From Pieris napi (taxonomy: Eukaryota > Arthropoda > Insecta > Lepidoptera > Pieridae): 64,000 nucleotides of DNA. Where the stretch lies: NCBI RefSeq assembly GCF_905475465.1, contig NC_062242.1:12675501-12739500 (forward strand), given 5' to 3'. Positions 12,585 through 23,060 of this stretch are shown here, piece by piece; positions within the stretch are counted from its first letter, which is position 1; the number at the start of each line of letters is the position of its first letter. The position numbers and the translations under genes were made by a program. Below the pieces are notes generated by a model that worked only from the letters and a program-made list of their open reading frames with translations, ran no database searches and was not told the DNA's origin.

Positions 12585-12712
12585 TACAGCACACGAAAAT
12601 CACCTCCACATTGTCACTATGTCACAATCTGAACGACGCACTGCGGCACATTGACAGCTATCAAAACTGTCATCGATATCTATGCGCTTCCCCCATTTTG
12701 GCTGATCGTGAT
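12585..12712 (-). other. 5'-UTR part of the first coding exon (inferred)
   Basis: Upstream of the ATG on the minus strand there is no coding signal, but a good 3' splice acceptor: a pyrimidine-rich stretch (CTCTCTCTTGTTTTACAG) whose AG is at 12714-12713. This suggests the UTR is spliced to a non-coding first exon further right. The exact start is inferred. Confidence 0.5.
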
Positions 12713-12854
12713 CTGTAAAACAAGAGAGAGCCGTTGTTATTAATGAATACAGATACAGATAAGTTATAATAAAATACATACACATGAAAAAAGAGGGTAG
12801 TTTTTGGAATTGTTTCTAACATTGTGCCTTACTACTGTAAATACTGAGAATTTC

Positions 12855-12965
12855 GAGCCTGAGGTCGTGTGTACTGACTTTTGTGTATTGTAATGTATTG
12901 ATTTTTCTTTCTATGTATTCCAATAACAATCGTTTGAACGGAAAACATCGTGAAAAACCCCACAT
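12855..12965 (+). repeat. Degenerate SINE fragment (plus strand)
   Basis: GAGCCTGAGGTCGTG, TTTCTTTCTATG and CGTTTGAACGGAAAACATCGTG match blocks of the SINE family (box B approach, body, CGAACGGTGAAGGAAAACATCG) in the right order, with many changes. Confidence 0.5.
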
Positions 12966-13965
12966 TTCCAAAAAACTACGTTTTCCATTTTGAATTACGT
13001 ACTTGTTACAAAATTATCAACAAAATAGAGAAATATAGAGACCTATAATAGTGGTTATAGTGCCACTTGGTGTATGTTATCCTTAGTTGTCAATACCTAT
13101 TGTATTTATCAATTCGTGGAAGCATAAAAAACCTATCTCGCTATTTGCCAACTTTATTACATGGAACGGCGCACCATTAGGCATTAAAACGCAAACTTAT
13201 TGAAAAGATATCACATCACGAATGAGCAGAACTGTCTACACAATTCCTATTATAATAAAATGTCTTTCAAATTTCAAGCTTATACAATTTTATGGCGAAT
13301 CGTAAAAAAATATTTATTTAGACTTTACGACTTTGGACTGAAAAATTACACTTAAATGCATCTTCCAAAAACATTAAAGTCTTTTGTCGTTAAATCAATG
13401 TGTCGTTAATTTTTTATAGAGACGAGATGGACATAATTCTGACATTTTATACTTATTTTGAGTAATTTCACCTCACGAGGGACCGTTCAAATTTGAACGA
13501 GTGTCTTAACACATTTCAGCCGAAAGTTGTGTAATAAAACATTTTATACGTTTTTCACCTACAATAAACATTAAAAACATTAAAACGTGATAAGAGTACG
13601 AATAAGCGATCTGGTGATTATTAATAAAACGTGGTGTTAATGTAGACAGACCTTAAACCAAAAATTAATGGACTGATTGCAGAAATGGATGGTCACAATG
13701 TGGTCGTATTTATAATATAACTTAGAAAGTATAAAATCTAGCAAAAGTGACGTCACACAGCCCACATCGCTCATTAGATATTTGTTTAGAAGTTTGTGGT
13801 TGCACAAGCTGTGCCCACGCGCATCTCCAAATGTTTGGTACAAGATGCACTGAAAATACCTAATGACAAATATAATATAACCCTAAATTCTGTGCTCTTG
13901 CAATTTTTTTTTATTTTCTAGACTCAATAATCAAAAATATATCGTCAAAGTTCATATGATCCGAG

Positions 13966-14306
13966 GAAAAGTAACATTCCTATATAACTAGGCTGGTCTG
14001 AAAGAAACCACTTATTAGGGATAAGTGTGCCCGTTGCACTTTGTTTTTTTTCAATATTTTGTAAATAGTGTAAGAATGAAGTGTTAATAAATAAATAGTA
14101 ACCCTTTGGATTACAATCCCAATTTTTATAAGAAAAAGTAACATACCTATATCCTTATAACTAGGCTGGTCTGAAAGAAACCACTTATTTGGGATAAGTG
14201 TGCCCGTTGCACTGTGATTTTTTTTATATTTTGTAAATAGTTGAGGAATGAAGTGTTAATAAATAAATAGTAACCCTTTTGATTACAATCCAAATGTTTA
14301 TATCGA
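13966..14306 (+). repeat. Tandem duplication of a LINE-like 3' tail, two units of about 170 bp
   Basis: Unit 1 (about 13966-14132) and unit 2 (about 14133-14306) share ACTAGGCTGGTCTGAAAG, GGATAAGTGTGCCCGTTGCA, then AAGTGTTAATAAATAAATAG and GTAACCCTTT. The core GGATAAG..GCCCGTTGCAC followed by a T-rich stretch and TAAATAAATA resembles the 3' UTR of lepidopteran LINEs. The few differences between units point to a fairly recent duplication. Confidence 0.85.
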
Positions 14307-15184
14307 GTTTTAATTTAACACACAACTTAAAACCAGTTTGCTAAATCAGGATATTCAAGAACTACATCGAAGTATCATCATTATCGAATTCATCATTTTC
14401 TTAGTATTCCAATTCCAGTCACTCATCGGTATCTACAGAGTTGCCTTGCAGATAATTCTAAGACTCCCAATTATTAAATTTGTTTTATGATTTCTGCTAT
14501 GCAACGCCACGCTGGCGCTTACTTCTTGGTCATTTAAATGTAGGTGTACAAATCTCGGTGAGAGGCAATTATTGTGTCTCCTCGGATGTCTGTGTGTCTG
14601 TTTGTTATGGTAATACATGTTTTGTTGATTAAACTTGTTAGCCACGGCTTGTTGGCTTTTAGGTTTATAGCAACTGTTTGTCCATGGGTTTTCCACGGAA
14701 CATATGTTTAATTACGCAAGCTTTTTTAGGAGACAACATGTTTGACGCGACATGAGACACATATTCCTACATCTTGAAACAAGTGTCAAACCTTGTTCTA
14801 GACTTTATGAACAAAATAATAGCTAATTAAAGAAAAACTATTTCACAAAAATGTAATATACAAGTATATCAAACTCTGAACTTGCTAAAATATCTGATTT
14901 TATGCCTTAATATACAAAATTTCGTTGAAATAATGTCTAAAATCCATAATTAAACAATATTAAATACATCCTTTGACATGACATACTGAACTAAAATGGC
15001 TTAAACCGCAAACCACCGTTTTAACTATGGTAAAACAAAGTTCTACGTGACCATATTTATGTTATTATTCTCTAGAAATATATATGGTCTTTTTAATTCA
15101 ATTTATGGTTTAGATCCCTAAATGAGAGACTAATAAGTCAAACTATAATATCATCATAGGAAGATTAAATATAAAAAAATGCTT

Positions 15185-15245
15185 TATGGCTCAATTGGTT
15201 AGATTTATGTTTGGTTAGAATCTCACAGATTCGAATTTTCTTCTA
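15185..15245 (+). repeat. tRNA-like fragment (possible SINE head)
   Basis: TGGCTCAATTGGTTAGA resembles box A and CAGATTCGAATTTT, about 40 bases later, resembles box B. There is no closed cloverleaf, so it is a repeat remnant at best. Confidence 0.35.
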
Positions 15246-15385
15246 AGCAATGGTTTGAAAGCTTTTCTATGAAATGGTGAAATCTCTGCGAGTCCATAAA
15301 AGAGTAATGAGCCTTAATATTATGGTTCTACTCTTATATATATCTTATAGGCTTACTACCTCTTCTAGGCAAAGTATACGAAAAA

Positions 15386-17437
15386 ATGATAATCGCTCGG
15401 CTAAAGTGGCATCTAGTCCCGAAAACCTCGAAAATCCAATACGGATTCATGCCCCAGCGGAGCACTGAAGACGCCCTATATGATGCAGTCACACATATAC
15501 GCGCAAAGCTGAAACAAAAGAAGATACTAACAATCGTATCACTCGATATAGAGGGCGCATTTGACAGCGCTTGGTGGCCGCAAATTAGCTGCCGACTGGC
15601 AGAAGAACAATGCCCATTAAAACTAAGGAAAGTAATGGATAGTTACTTACACGAAAGACAAATAAAATTAACCTACGCTGGACAAACGGTTGAAAAAGTA
15701 ACTAACAAAGGCTGCGTTCAGGGTTCAATAGGGGGACCAACAATGTGGAATCTAATATTGGACCCGCTCCTACAGGACTTGCGAAATGGTGGTGAGTACG
15801 TCCAGGCTTTTGCGGATGACATCGTTTTGATAGCGGAAGGAGAGACCGGTAGTGAGATCCAGCAGAACCTCAACCTAACATTGAACCGGATACATAGATG
15901 GGGTATCCTAAACAAACTGAAGTTTGCGCCACACAAGACCAAAGCCATGGTGGTGACGCGCAAACTGAAGTATGATACCCCACGGCTAAATATGAATAAT
16001 ATACCGATACAGATGGATAACCACATTCGAATTCTCGGAGTTGATGTGGATGCTAGACTCACGTTTAACAGACATGTGGAGAGGGTATGCCGGAAGGCCA
16101 TCCAGATATATAAGCAGCTGGCCAAAGCCGCGAAGATCGAATGGGGACTAAACCAGCAAGTTATCGCGACCGCGTACACTGCCGTTATTGAACCAATCGT
16201 AATGTATGCGGCCACGGTGTGGGCTCCCGCGACAAATAAAATCTGTGTACGCAGAAAACTAAATCATCTTCAAAGGGGCTTTGCCCAAAAAGTAGCAAAA
16301 ACTTATAGGACGACATCATTACACGCAGCAACCCTACTGGCCGGGATACTTCCACTAGACCTCCGTATTCAAGAAGCCGCTGCCTTATACGAGATAAGAA
16401 GGGGGGTCAGCACGGAAATACTGGAGGGCGAAGAATTAGAGAGGAGAGTGAAATACGTAGATCTCCCACACCCGGCGAAACAAACAAAACTGGACTACAA
16501 GATGCTCACCAATCCGGAAGAAATCGAAGGACACGGCGGCACGCAAATCTATACGGACGGCAGCAAAACAAGTATAGGAGTGGGTGCCGCTTGGACGGAA
16601 TGGAAAGATGGAATGGAAATAAATAGCAAGATGATTAAGATGGCGCCCCACTGCACAGTTTTTCAAGCTGAATTGACGGCACTACGAAACGTGACTAGCC
16701 ACATAAATAAAAATAAGCGTGACGCTAAAATATACAGTGATTCTAGGTCAGCATTAGATGCTATTGTGAGTGGACGATCTCTCGATCCCCAGGTAGCCGA
16801 GATCCGCCGGAGCCTGGACGAGTGCCGCAAAAGAGGAACTCATATAAGCCTCTTCTGGGTAAAGGCGCACGTTGGTACGCCAGGGAACGAGAGGGCGGAC
16901 ACGTTAGCAAAAGAAGCGGCGGAAAGACTAAGGTCAAAACCTGAATACGCCGCATACCCCCTGTCATATGTAAAACATCAGATAAGGCAAAAGACTCTAG
17001 ATGTATGGAATGAACGCTACCTGGGGGGTGAAACAGCTGGAACTACAAAATTATTTATCGCAAATGTTAGAACTGCGTACAAATTAATAAAAGAGAAGCG
17101 TTTCACACCCCAGATGGCGCAAATTCTTACAGGGCACGGAGCCTTTGCACATTACCTTCATAGGTTTAAAATTAGGACAAGCCCAGCATGTGACTGCGGC
17201 GATGAAGAACAAACAGTAGAACATGTGCTCATACATTGCCCTATTTTCGCATCGTCCAGGCACGACCTGGAGCAACAAATGCAGATGACTGTAGACCGTA
17301 ACGGCCTACAGGACATGTTAATAAAGCACAGATCGTGCCTGGAACGGTTCTGCGAAAAAATTGTGGAATATATAAAGGCGGCAAACAAAACCCCAAGAAC
17401 GGGTCTCGCGAGGAATTGCGTCCCGGCTCGCCCATGA
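15386..17437 (+). CDS. LINE ORF2 remnant: reverse transcriptase, RNase H and zinc knuckle (5'-truncated)
   Basis: 683 codons are open from the first Met, and the frame extends upstream to the truncation at about 15329. The RT palm shows box A VSLDIEGAFDSAWW (about residue 50), box B GCVQGSIGGPTMWN and the catalytic box C FADDIVLI (about residue 141). A complete RNase H follows (about 385-510) with YTDGS, the Glu of QAELTAL, YSDSRSALDAI and AHVGTPGNERADTLAKEA, so the D-E-D-D residues are all present. Near residue 602 CDC..HVLIHC is a C-x-C-x8-H-x4-C zinc knuckle. RT followed by RNase H with this box B is typical of the I/R1 group; I do not name the family. The protein would copy its own RNA, but with no endonuclease this copy cannot move by itself. 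The Met is not a real start, only the first ATG in the surviving frame. Confidence 0.93.
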   Translation: MIIARLKWHLVPKTSKIQYGFMPQRSTEDALYDAVTHIRAKLKQKKILTIVSLDIEGAFDSAWWPQISCRLAEEQCPLKLRKVMDSYLHERQIKLTYAGQTVEKVTNKGCVQGSIGGPTMWNLILDPLLQDLRNGGEYVQAFADDIVLIAEGETGSEIQQNLNLTLNRIHRWGILNKLKFAPHKTKAMVVTRKLKYDTPRLNMNNIPIQMDNHIRILGVDVDARLTFNRHVERVCRKAIQIYKQLAKAAKIEWGLNQQVIATAYTAVIEPIVMYAATVWAPATNKICVRRKLNHLQRGFAQKVAKTYRTTSLHAATLLAGILPLDLRIQEAAALYEIRRGVSTEILEGEELERRVKYVDLPHPAKQTKLDYKMLTNPEEIEGHGGTQIYTDGSKTSIGVGAAWTEWKDGMEINSKMIKMAPHCTVFQAELTALRNVTSHINKNKRDAKIYSDSRSALDAIVSGRSLDPQVAEIRRSLDECRKRGTHISLFWVKAHVGTPGNERADTLAKEAAERLRSKPEYAAYPLSYVKHQIRQKTLDVWNERYLGGETAGTTKLFIANVRTAYKLIKEKRFTPQMAQILTGHGAFAHYLHRFKIRTSPACDCGDEEQTVEHVLIHCPIFASSRHDLEQQMQMTVDRNGLQDMLIKHRSCLERFCEKIVEYIKAANKTPRTGLARNCVPARP

Positions 17438-17555
17438 ATATTGTTAACAAAAATATTACAGATGTAGCCGGGGCGTCTTTCGCGAGACGTGTGATGTGCA
17501 AAGGTCCACAATGGCAGGGGAGTAGAAAAGTGATATATTATAAAAAAAAAAAAAA
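17438..17555 (+). other. 3' UTR and poly(A) of the LINE
   Basis: About 100 bases after the stop, including a GC-rich hairpin-like block GTCTTTCGCGAGACG, then TTATAAAAAA and the A-run directly before the second target-site copy. The short UTR fits this LINE group. Confidence 0.8.
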
Positions 17556-17699
17556 AATATTATGGTTCCAATCATTCGCCGACGAATATGTCAAACAAAA
17601 TTAATCCGAAAATATATTCAATTATATTTAATTATATTTTGGACTACTGCGATAATTTGATGTACTACAGACACAAGATTCATTTATGTATAATTTATA

Positions 17700-17765
17700 A
17701 TCATTAAAAATGAATAAATAGAAAACTTAAATAATTTTAAAATGTTTGGTGCCTGTGTGTGTACC
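17700..17765 (-). repeat. Degenerate 3'-UTR fragment of the KRPDGM-type LINE
   Basis: AAAATGTTTGGTGCCTGTG with preceding A-rich sequence resembles the AAAGTTTGGTCCCTGTGGCAG block in the LINE fragment at 29948-30420. Short and weak. Confidence 0.4.
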
Positions 17766-18047
17766 AACAACGTGTGTGTAAAAAAACGTAGATTTCCCTT
17801 CGATATATAATTATAGTGATAAGATATTCGTTGAATATAAAAACGTATTTATTTGTTTGTACGTCAATTGTACTAATCAGTACGTGTGTGTCCAGCATGT
17901 GTGTATCGTTCACACGATCGCCATATGTCTCGCAAAACGTTTTATTGCTTGTTTGTATTGCTTTTTATTGTTCTTTTATGGCGCCCAATTTCTAGGGTTT
18001 TGAAGGGTTAATCGGGCTTTAAAGTTTGTGAGCAGGTAGAAATTATT

Positions 18048-18110
18048 CACCAATTTCAACCGCAGCGTAACTTAGAGCGTTCGAATCCCGGCTGTGCACG
18101 ATTGGATTGC
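18048..18110 (+). repeat. SINE head fragment with strong box B
   Basis: GAGCGTTCGAATCCCGGCTG followed by TGCACGATTGGA matches the box B-to-body junction of tRNA-derived SINEs. No intact box A precedes it. Confidence 0.5.
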
Positions 18111-19017
18111 TTTAAAACCGCGACAACTTTGACGGAAAATGCGAGGAATAAGAACTTGTAAAAATTGTAAAAGAGAAAGAAAGTATAAAATATTACTAAT
18201 ATGTAGTTATGAACCCTTTGGATATCGACAGTTGATCTTGACATTTAAAATGCGCACAAGACCGAATCAATTGTGCAACGTTTCATTTATGTAAATTTTA
18301 TATTCCTTATCCATGCGATCATTTTCATACTGCACTCACGTAATTTTATAATTCCTGAACAAATGTACATTATTATGAGTATGGATTAAATAGAGTAATA
18401 TAAATATAGACAAAGCAACATGTGGCCTGACCGTCGCCACGCGGGAGACGCCACCGCGACTATTTATTTTTAAACTTTTTTCCATATTCGCATGTGGCTA
18501 AAAGGCGTAATTTTGCTTTGGTGTGGTAATTTAGCATTGTCACTTAATGATCACCAAATGAGACGATGTTAATTAATAAACGACGGTTGGATTAATCTTA
18601 TCTTTCGTAGCATATTAAATATTTTCGCAAATAGCCTGATGAATAAGAAACACAATTTAAATATCTTTCGAGAAATTAAGAACTTCGTTCCGAACAAGTC
18701 GTGTGAACATCACTTTCATTACGTAAAAATGGTGATAAAAAAATAAATCTAATCACTTTAAAAACAGGTTTATTTCAATATATTAGCAATCGTGGGAACG
18801 AAATAAAATGATATCAACCGGTCCGAAGCCTTACAGGACGCGCATCCGCTGACGGCCGGTTTTGAAGGCTCCTTCGAACAGGTTGGCCAGTGTCATTATG
18901 ATACTAAGTTTATATCAATGGTGTAAAGCCATACGTTTTGAAGAGGCTGTGATTACTATCCATACGGACAGAAGACTTACAAGTAGAATAATGAAAGTGT
19001 ATTGAATGCAATCAGTA

Positions 19018-19080
19018 ATATAAAAGTTTATATTTTTTAAGGAATACGAGATTCCTTATTTAAAATATAAACTTTTATAT
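19018..19080. repeat. Near-perfect hairpin with arms of about 28 bp
   Basis: 19018-19045 pairs with 19051-19080, broken only by a small bulge in the A/T run; loop ACGAG. Each arm holds ATATAAAAGTTTATATTTT or its complement. Probably a palindromic MITE-like element; a structured RNA is possible if transcribed. Confidence 0.85.
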
Positions 19081-19140
19081 TTTTATAAATAAATATTGAG
19101 AAATTGTAATATAGTTGCAGAAAATCGTAATTAATGTTTT

Positions 19141-19265
19141 AGGTGGGCTGATAAGTTCGTAGGCTAACAATTTTTTTTTTTAGAATTTGATTATTCAATA
19201 TAGCCTTCGAGAGCGATACAACGATTTTGGCAATTTTTCGATACCATTTTTTAAAGTACGTTTTA
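19141..19265 (-). mobile_element. mariner element end: terminal repeat and transposase C-terminus
   Basis: AGGTGGGCTGATAAGTTCGT at 19141 resembles a mariner terminal inverted repeat. Reading inwards on the minus strand, 19250 to about 19180 encodes KKWYRKIAKIVVSLSKAILN, which matches the degenerate WY.K....CI.L.G.YVE tail of mariner transposases. The rest of the transposase and the other terminus are not seen. Dead fragment. Confidence 0.7.
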
Positions 19266-20097
19266 TTTTATTATTTGAAAAGTTTTAATCTTTTTTTCGA
19301 AATTCGATTTTTTACTTACTGGCCTATCACAAGAGCCTTATTATTTCATACATAAATAAAATACGTAAATGGCAAAGTTGGATTAAATCATCTTAATTAT
19401 AATATTCAATGTAAAGTGGCTCTTAGAGCTCGGCTACCGCCAGAAAATATTAAACGACAAGTAACGCTTAAGTAACCTAATAACGCGGTAACCCCGACCG
19501 CGTTATAGGAAATCGCGTTAAAGGAGTATTCTCGTAAAAAAGTTTTTTTTACATTTCTAACATATTAAAAAGTAGGTAAAACGAATTTAGTAAAGTTATG
19601 TAGTTTAATTTTATAACACAATTGAAACAGGTGCAAAAGTACGTTAATCTAATTATGAACTTGACAAATCATTACAAATTTCACATAACCGAAATATAAC
19701 TTAAGAAATCTCCGCGTTATATGGGGATTACTGTACTACACTTAAAAATACTGTTCAAATGAACACGTTGCAGCGGATGTAAATAAATCATTAATATTAT
19801 TGATGGGAATAAAACATAGATTATCCATAATGAACATTCTCATTAGAGAAGATTATGTTAGTTGATTTACTTATTTAGAACAAAGTTAATGTAATACATT
19901 ATTCATAAATGCAATATGGTAAGTGTATAATCGTCAAAAAATGTTTGACGAGGCCTTTAATCGTTTGAATTTAAATTATTTTCGCTTGCTACTTAAGCAA
20001 ATTAATAGAAATATCATTTTAAATGTCACTGAACTTTGCGATCACGAGGACACTGGATTACAAAAGAGGATATTTATTTCCAACATACAAATATGTA

Positions 20098-20160
20098 TAC
20101 AGTATTTACAATATTCTTAACCCACATAGTAAACATAATAATTACTTTACAAAAGTAACT
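20098..20160 (-). repeat. 3' tail of the KRPDGM-type LINE
   Basis: TACAGTATTTACAATATTCT then TAACCCACATAGTAA. The same sequence forms the terminus of copies at 29948, 34910 and 62987; on the minus strand they end in TGTAAATACTGTA. Confidence 0.65.
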
Positions 20161-21672
20161 TTACGCCCGGTTCGAATATCTAATGTGTCGTTTTTTGTAT
20201 TCGTAAGTGTTTTTAAGGATTGATTGCTGATTTTATACCTAAATGTACTACCTACTAGAAATAATTACTATTTAGATACTGAAAGGCAATTTTTTTACAT
20301 ACATATAATTTATTATGAATGAAGTATGGTTGTTTAGTCAAGAGGCGCTTTATATTTGCCGCGCACCCTCGACGTTCCTACCGTCAATCTTTATAAATTA
20401 CAGGGTCCCACGGCTGGACATTTATTATACATATATATATGTAGCATTCGAATGACGAAATAATATTAAAAATCACTAGTTATTCCAGTACACAATTTAA
20501 CTAGCAATATTATGAATATATATTTGTATACATTTTCAAGCGAATCGAGAACTCGACAGAGTTTAGTTTTTGAATCTAAACGAGTAATTGAATCGCTTCT
20601 ATACTGATTTTAGCGTAATCAGTGTTATGCCACATGGCTGCATTTCGGGGCGTAAACGATAACGGCCAGGCGTAGTTTTTGGACCTAATGTAAATTGATC
20701 TTTGACATGGTTTATGCATTACCTAATTCGTATAACAACAAATCAAAACTTGTTCAACGCTTTAGACTTGCTATATTAGTAACTTTTTATATGCAAAGTA
20801 AGTTACATTCATTCCAATAATTTATTTTTATTAATCGTATTTTCAATAATAAAATTATCCAGGTGAAGGTATTATTATCTAGTTATATCGTATTACTAAT
20901 AACTGTCCAGATATAGTAGTTGAGTGAAAAAATAATTAAATAAAGAAATAAATTACCAATAAAAATAAACACTGTAATACTTTTCTAAGTAGATAGTTGT
21001 TGTAATACACGAACATGTTTATTCTCTTGTTTTCTTCAACTTTCGAAGTATTCGATAAGGCAATCCTAAGACACAGTACAAGAAATGTGTCTCGTCATAA
21101 GACAGATGCCTATGATGTGATGATCGACAAGTTTATGGTTTATCAACATAGGTATAATTATAACTATGAAAGCTACAGAAGCAATTAAGAGTGAAAATAC
21201 CGAAACCAGTATTAAAATTAATGATAATGTAATAATTGCTTCCGTATCAAATGAAAACTTGGACATCAATAGTAAACGTTATTAATTGATGATATTTATT
21301 GCGAAAGCACCGGATATTACGACTATTTAGACGATTTATTTATTATTAACTTGATTTTGATTCGAAATCTAAACAAAATAATCTACACCTAAAAAATATT
21401 AACAATATAATTTACATCTATTTTTTACCGTGATCAAACCCAGGCTTTACCTAACAGCTATACTACGAATATGTTCAAAGTTGTGACCTAACATTATGTC
21501 TAAGAAGTAAGTTTTACAAAAGTTCACTATTACTATTTAATACAAATTTGTTACTTTTTATCTTTACTAAAATTACCACCATAAAAAAATTATCATTTAT
21601 TATTAATAATTATTATTGTAATTATCTAAGTTTGAATTTTTCATTTCTGCACGTTATAAAACTATTTGTGAT

Positions 21673-21710
21673 AAATCAAGATAGGAGCAAAAATGCTCCT
21701 ATCTTGATTT
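21673..21710. repeat. Perfect palindrome, 17-bp stem with AAAA loop
   Basis: AAATCAAGATAGGAGCA (21673-21689) is followed by AAAA and its exact complement at 21694-21710. Unlike most hairpins here the stem has mixed base composition, so chance is unlikely. Confidence 0.9.
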
Positions 21711-21784
21711 CCTATCCTTTGGAATACTCCGTGGGGAACAAGTGCACAGGCGATAATCAAAGTTTTAATTTGGCACCTGATAGA

Positions 21785-21870
21785 CAGTTCTGGTGACCCA
21801 CGAGCTGGAGCTCTCGCTCGTATAAGCGTCGCAATACAGCGAAGAAATGCTGCTTAAAGCTTAAAATGAG
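21785..21870 (+). repeat. LINE-derived fragment, copy 1
   Basis: GGTGACCCACGAGCTGGAGC, CTCGCTCGTATAAG, then AATACAGCGAAGAAATGCTG matches 37120-37205 in order and strand. It resembles a LINE C-terminal coding segment that I have seen repeatedly in moth DNA, now full of stops. Confidence 0.6.
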
Positions 21871-22924
21871 GTTATATTATATTGTCATAAATAAACATTA
21901 TAAACTTATTGGCTATATGCCTTCATAAATATACGTTGTAAAATTAGTTTTTTAATAATAAAACTTTTCCTTTAAACCAATTTACATAAGTGATTGAATT
22001 TCAATGACAGATTCCACTGTTAAACTACACGAGCTTGCATATTTCTAGATGAAGGTTAATAACTATTACCCGTTTCTTCAAATTAAACTAAAAGTAATTA
22101 TAACTTTAAATGTTATTTAAAGTTTAATAGCATTGAGCTAACTAATTTAGACCAAAGGATTTTATAAATGCGAGGCACCTTTGTTTTGTGTAAAATTAAT
22201 AAAACCTGTCAACATTACTACGTACCTTTGTAGGTATTTAATCCTTTACTTTGCGAACATCACACTTAGTTTTAACACAATTTTTTAATGCAATTAGCCT
22301 TCGAAAATTGTACTAACTACTTGAAACTTTGAAGTTTCAGTTTGAGAAAGGAGAAAAATAACGTTAGAAACCGCTGGCATAATTGTAATTGCATAAAACG
22401 TAGGTGATTTTTTTAATGTAACCTCAAAATCGTGAAATATTTCAAAAAAGGAATCTATGACCTAACGTGAAAACCCCTAATCAAAACAAAAAACAAGATC
22501 AATTTTAAAATTCGAACTCAGCGTCTGGCTTCGCTTAAATGAAGAAAAAATTAAATCGATAGTCGAAAATCATTTCTTCAAAGACGTTCACGTTCATCAT
22601 ATTCATGAGGGAACATAAATTCAAACAATATTGCTTTCGATATCGACTTACACAGACTTCAAAGTTGTTAGATTTTTGAATAAAATTATTTGTGGCTTTC
22701 TGCTCATTTATACTATATATTTCGATACTAAAAACACCAAATACAAACAGAATCCAGTTGGACCTTCCTAATACAGACTAATTCTAGTTAGAAATTAATT
22801 ATTTTGCTGTATATAGTCGAATATATACCAACCGTAATATAAACTCCAACTTGTCACTTAGTTTCACACAAGTTCAAAACACTATCACTAAACACCATCC
22901 AAACTGGTTATTCATTCATAAAAT

Positions 22925-23060
22925 CACAACACAACGCGGCAGCCACAGGTGGGGTCGACAGAACGGACACAAACGCGCGCGACGCAGGCCCGACGCGAAA
23001 TGACAAGGGATGGCGGGAAACGGGGGGCGGGGGGGATAAGCCCGGGGAACCTGCGTAGCT
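22925..23060 (-). promoter_or_regulatory. CpG-dense GC-rich block, candidate promoter/first exon of the nephrin-like gene
   Basis: In otherwise AT-rich DNA this stretch is strongly GC- and CpG-rich (CGCGCGCGACGCAGGCC, then a G-run near 23020-23035). Such islands often mark promoters or non-coding first exons. It lies upstream of the 5'-UTR acceptor at 12713 and could supply the missing first exon on the minus strand, leaving a first intron of about 10 kb. No TATA box or clear donor can be assigned, so strand and role are inferred. Confidence 0.35.

Larger units (their letters stand above)
15329..17555 (+). mobile_element. 5'-truncated I/R1-group LINE bounded by a 13-bp target-site duplication
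   Basis: AATATTATGGTTC occurs at 15316-15328 and again at 17556-17568, directly after an A-run, as expected for target-primed reverse transcription. The element therefore runs from about 15329 to the poly(A). Homology starts abruptly within the reverse transcriptase (LLPLLGKVYEK in frame from about 15353), so ORF1, the endonuclease and the first part of the RT are missing: a classic 5' truncation. The open reading frame and perfect duplication argue for recent insertion. It lies within the presumed first intron of the nephrin-like gene, in opposite orientation to that gene. Confidence 0.95.
19300..22920. other. Presumed first intron of the nephrin-like gene; mostly unassigned
   Basis: Besides the LINE tail at 20098, palindrome at 21673 and repeat at 21785, I see AT-rich DNA with no supported gene. 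Confidence 0.5.

Noticed and set aside
15718..16215. 165-codon minus-strand ORF
   Set aside because: It is antisense to the RT core of the LINE and has no domain; a shadow of a real coding frame.
19018..19080. miRNA gene call for the long hairpin
   Set aside because: The stem is almost purely A/T and near palindromic, more like a MITE; no evidence of a mature miRNA.
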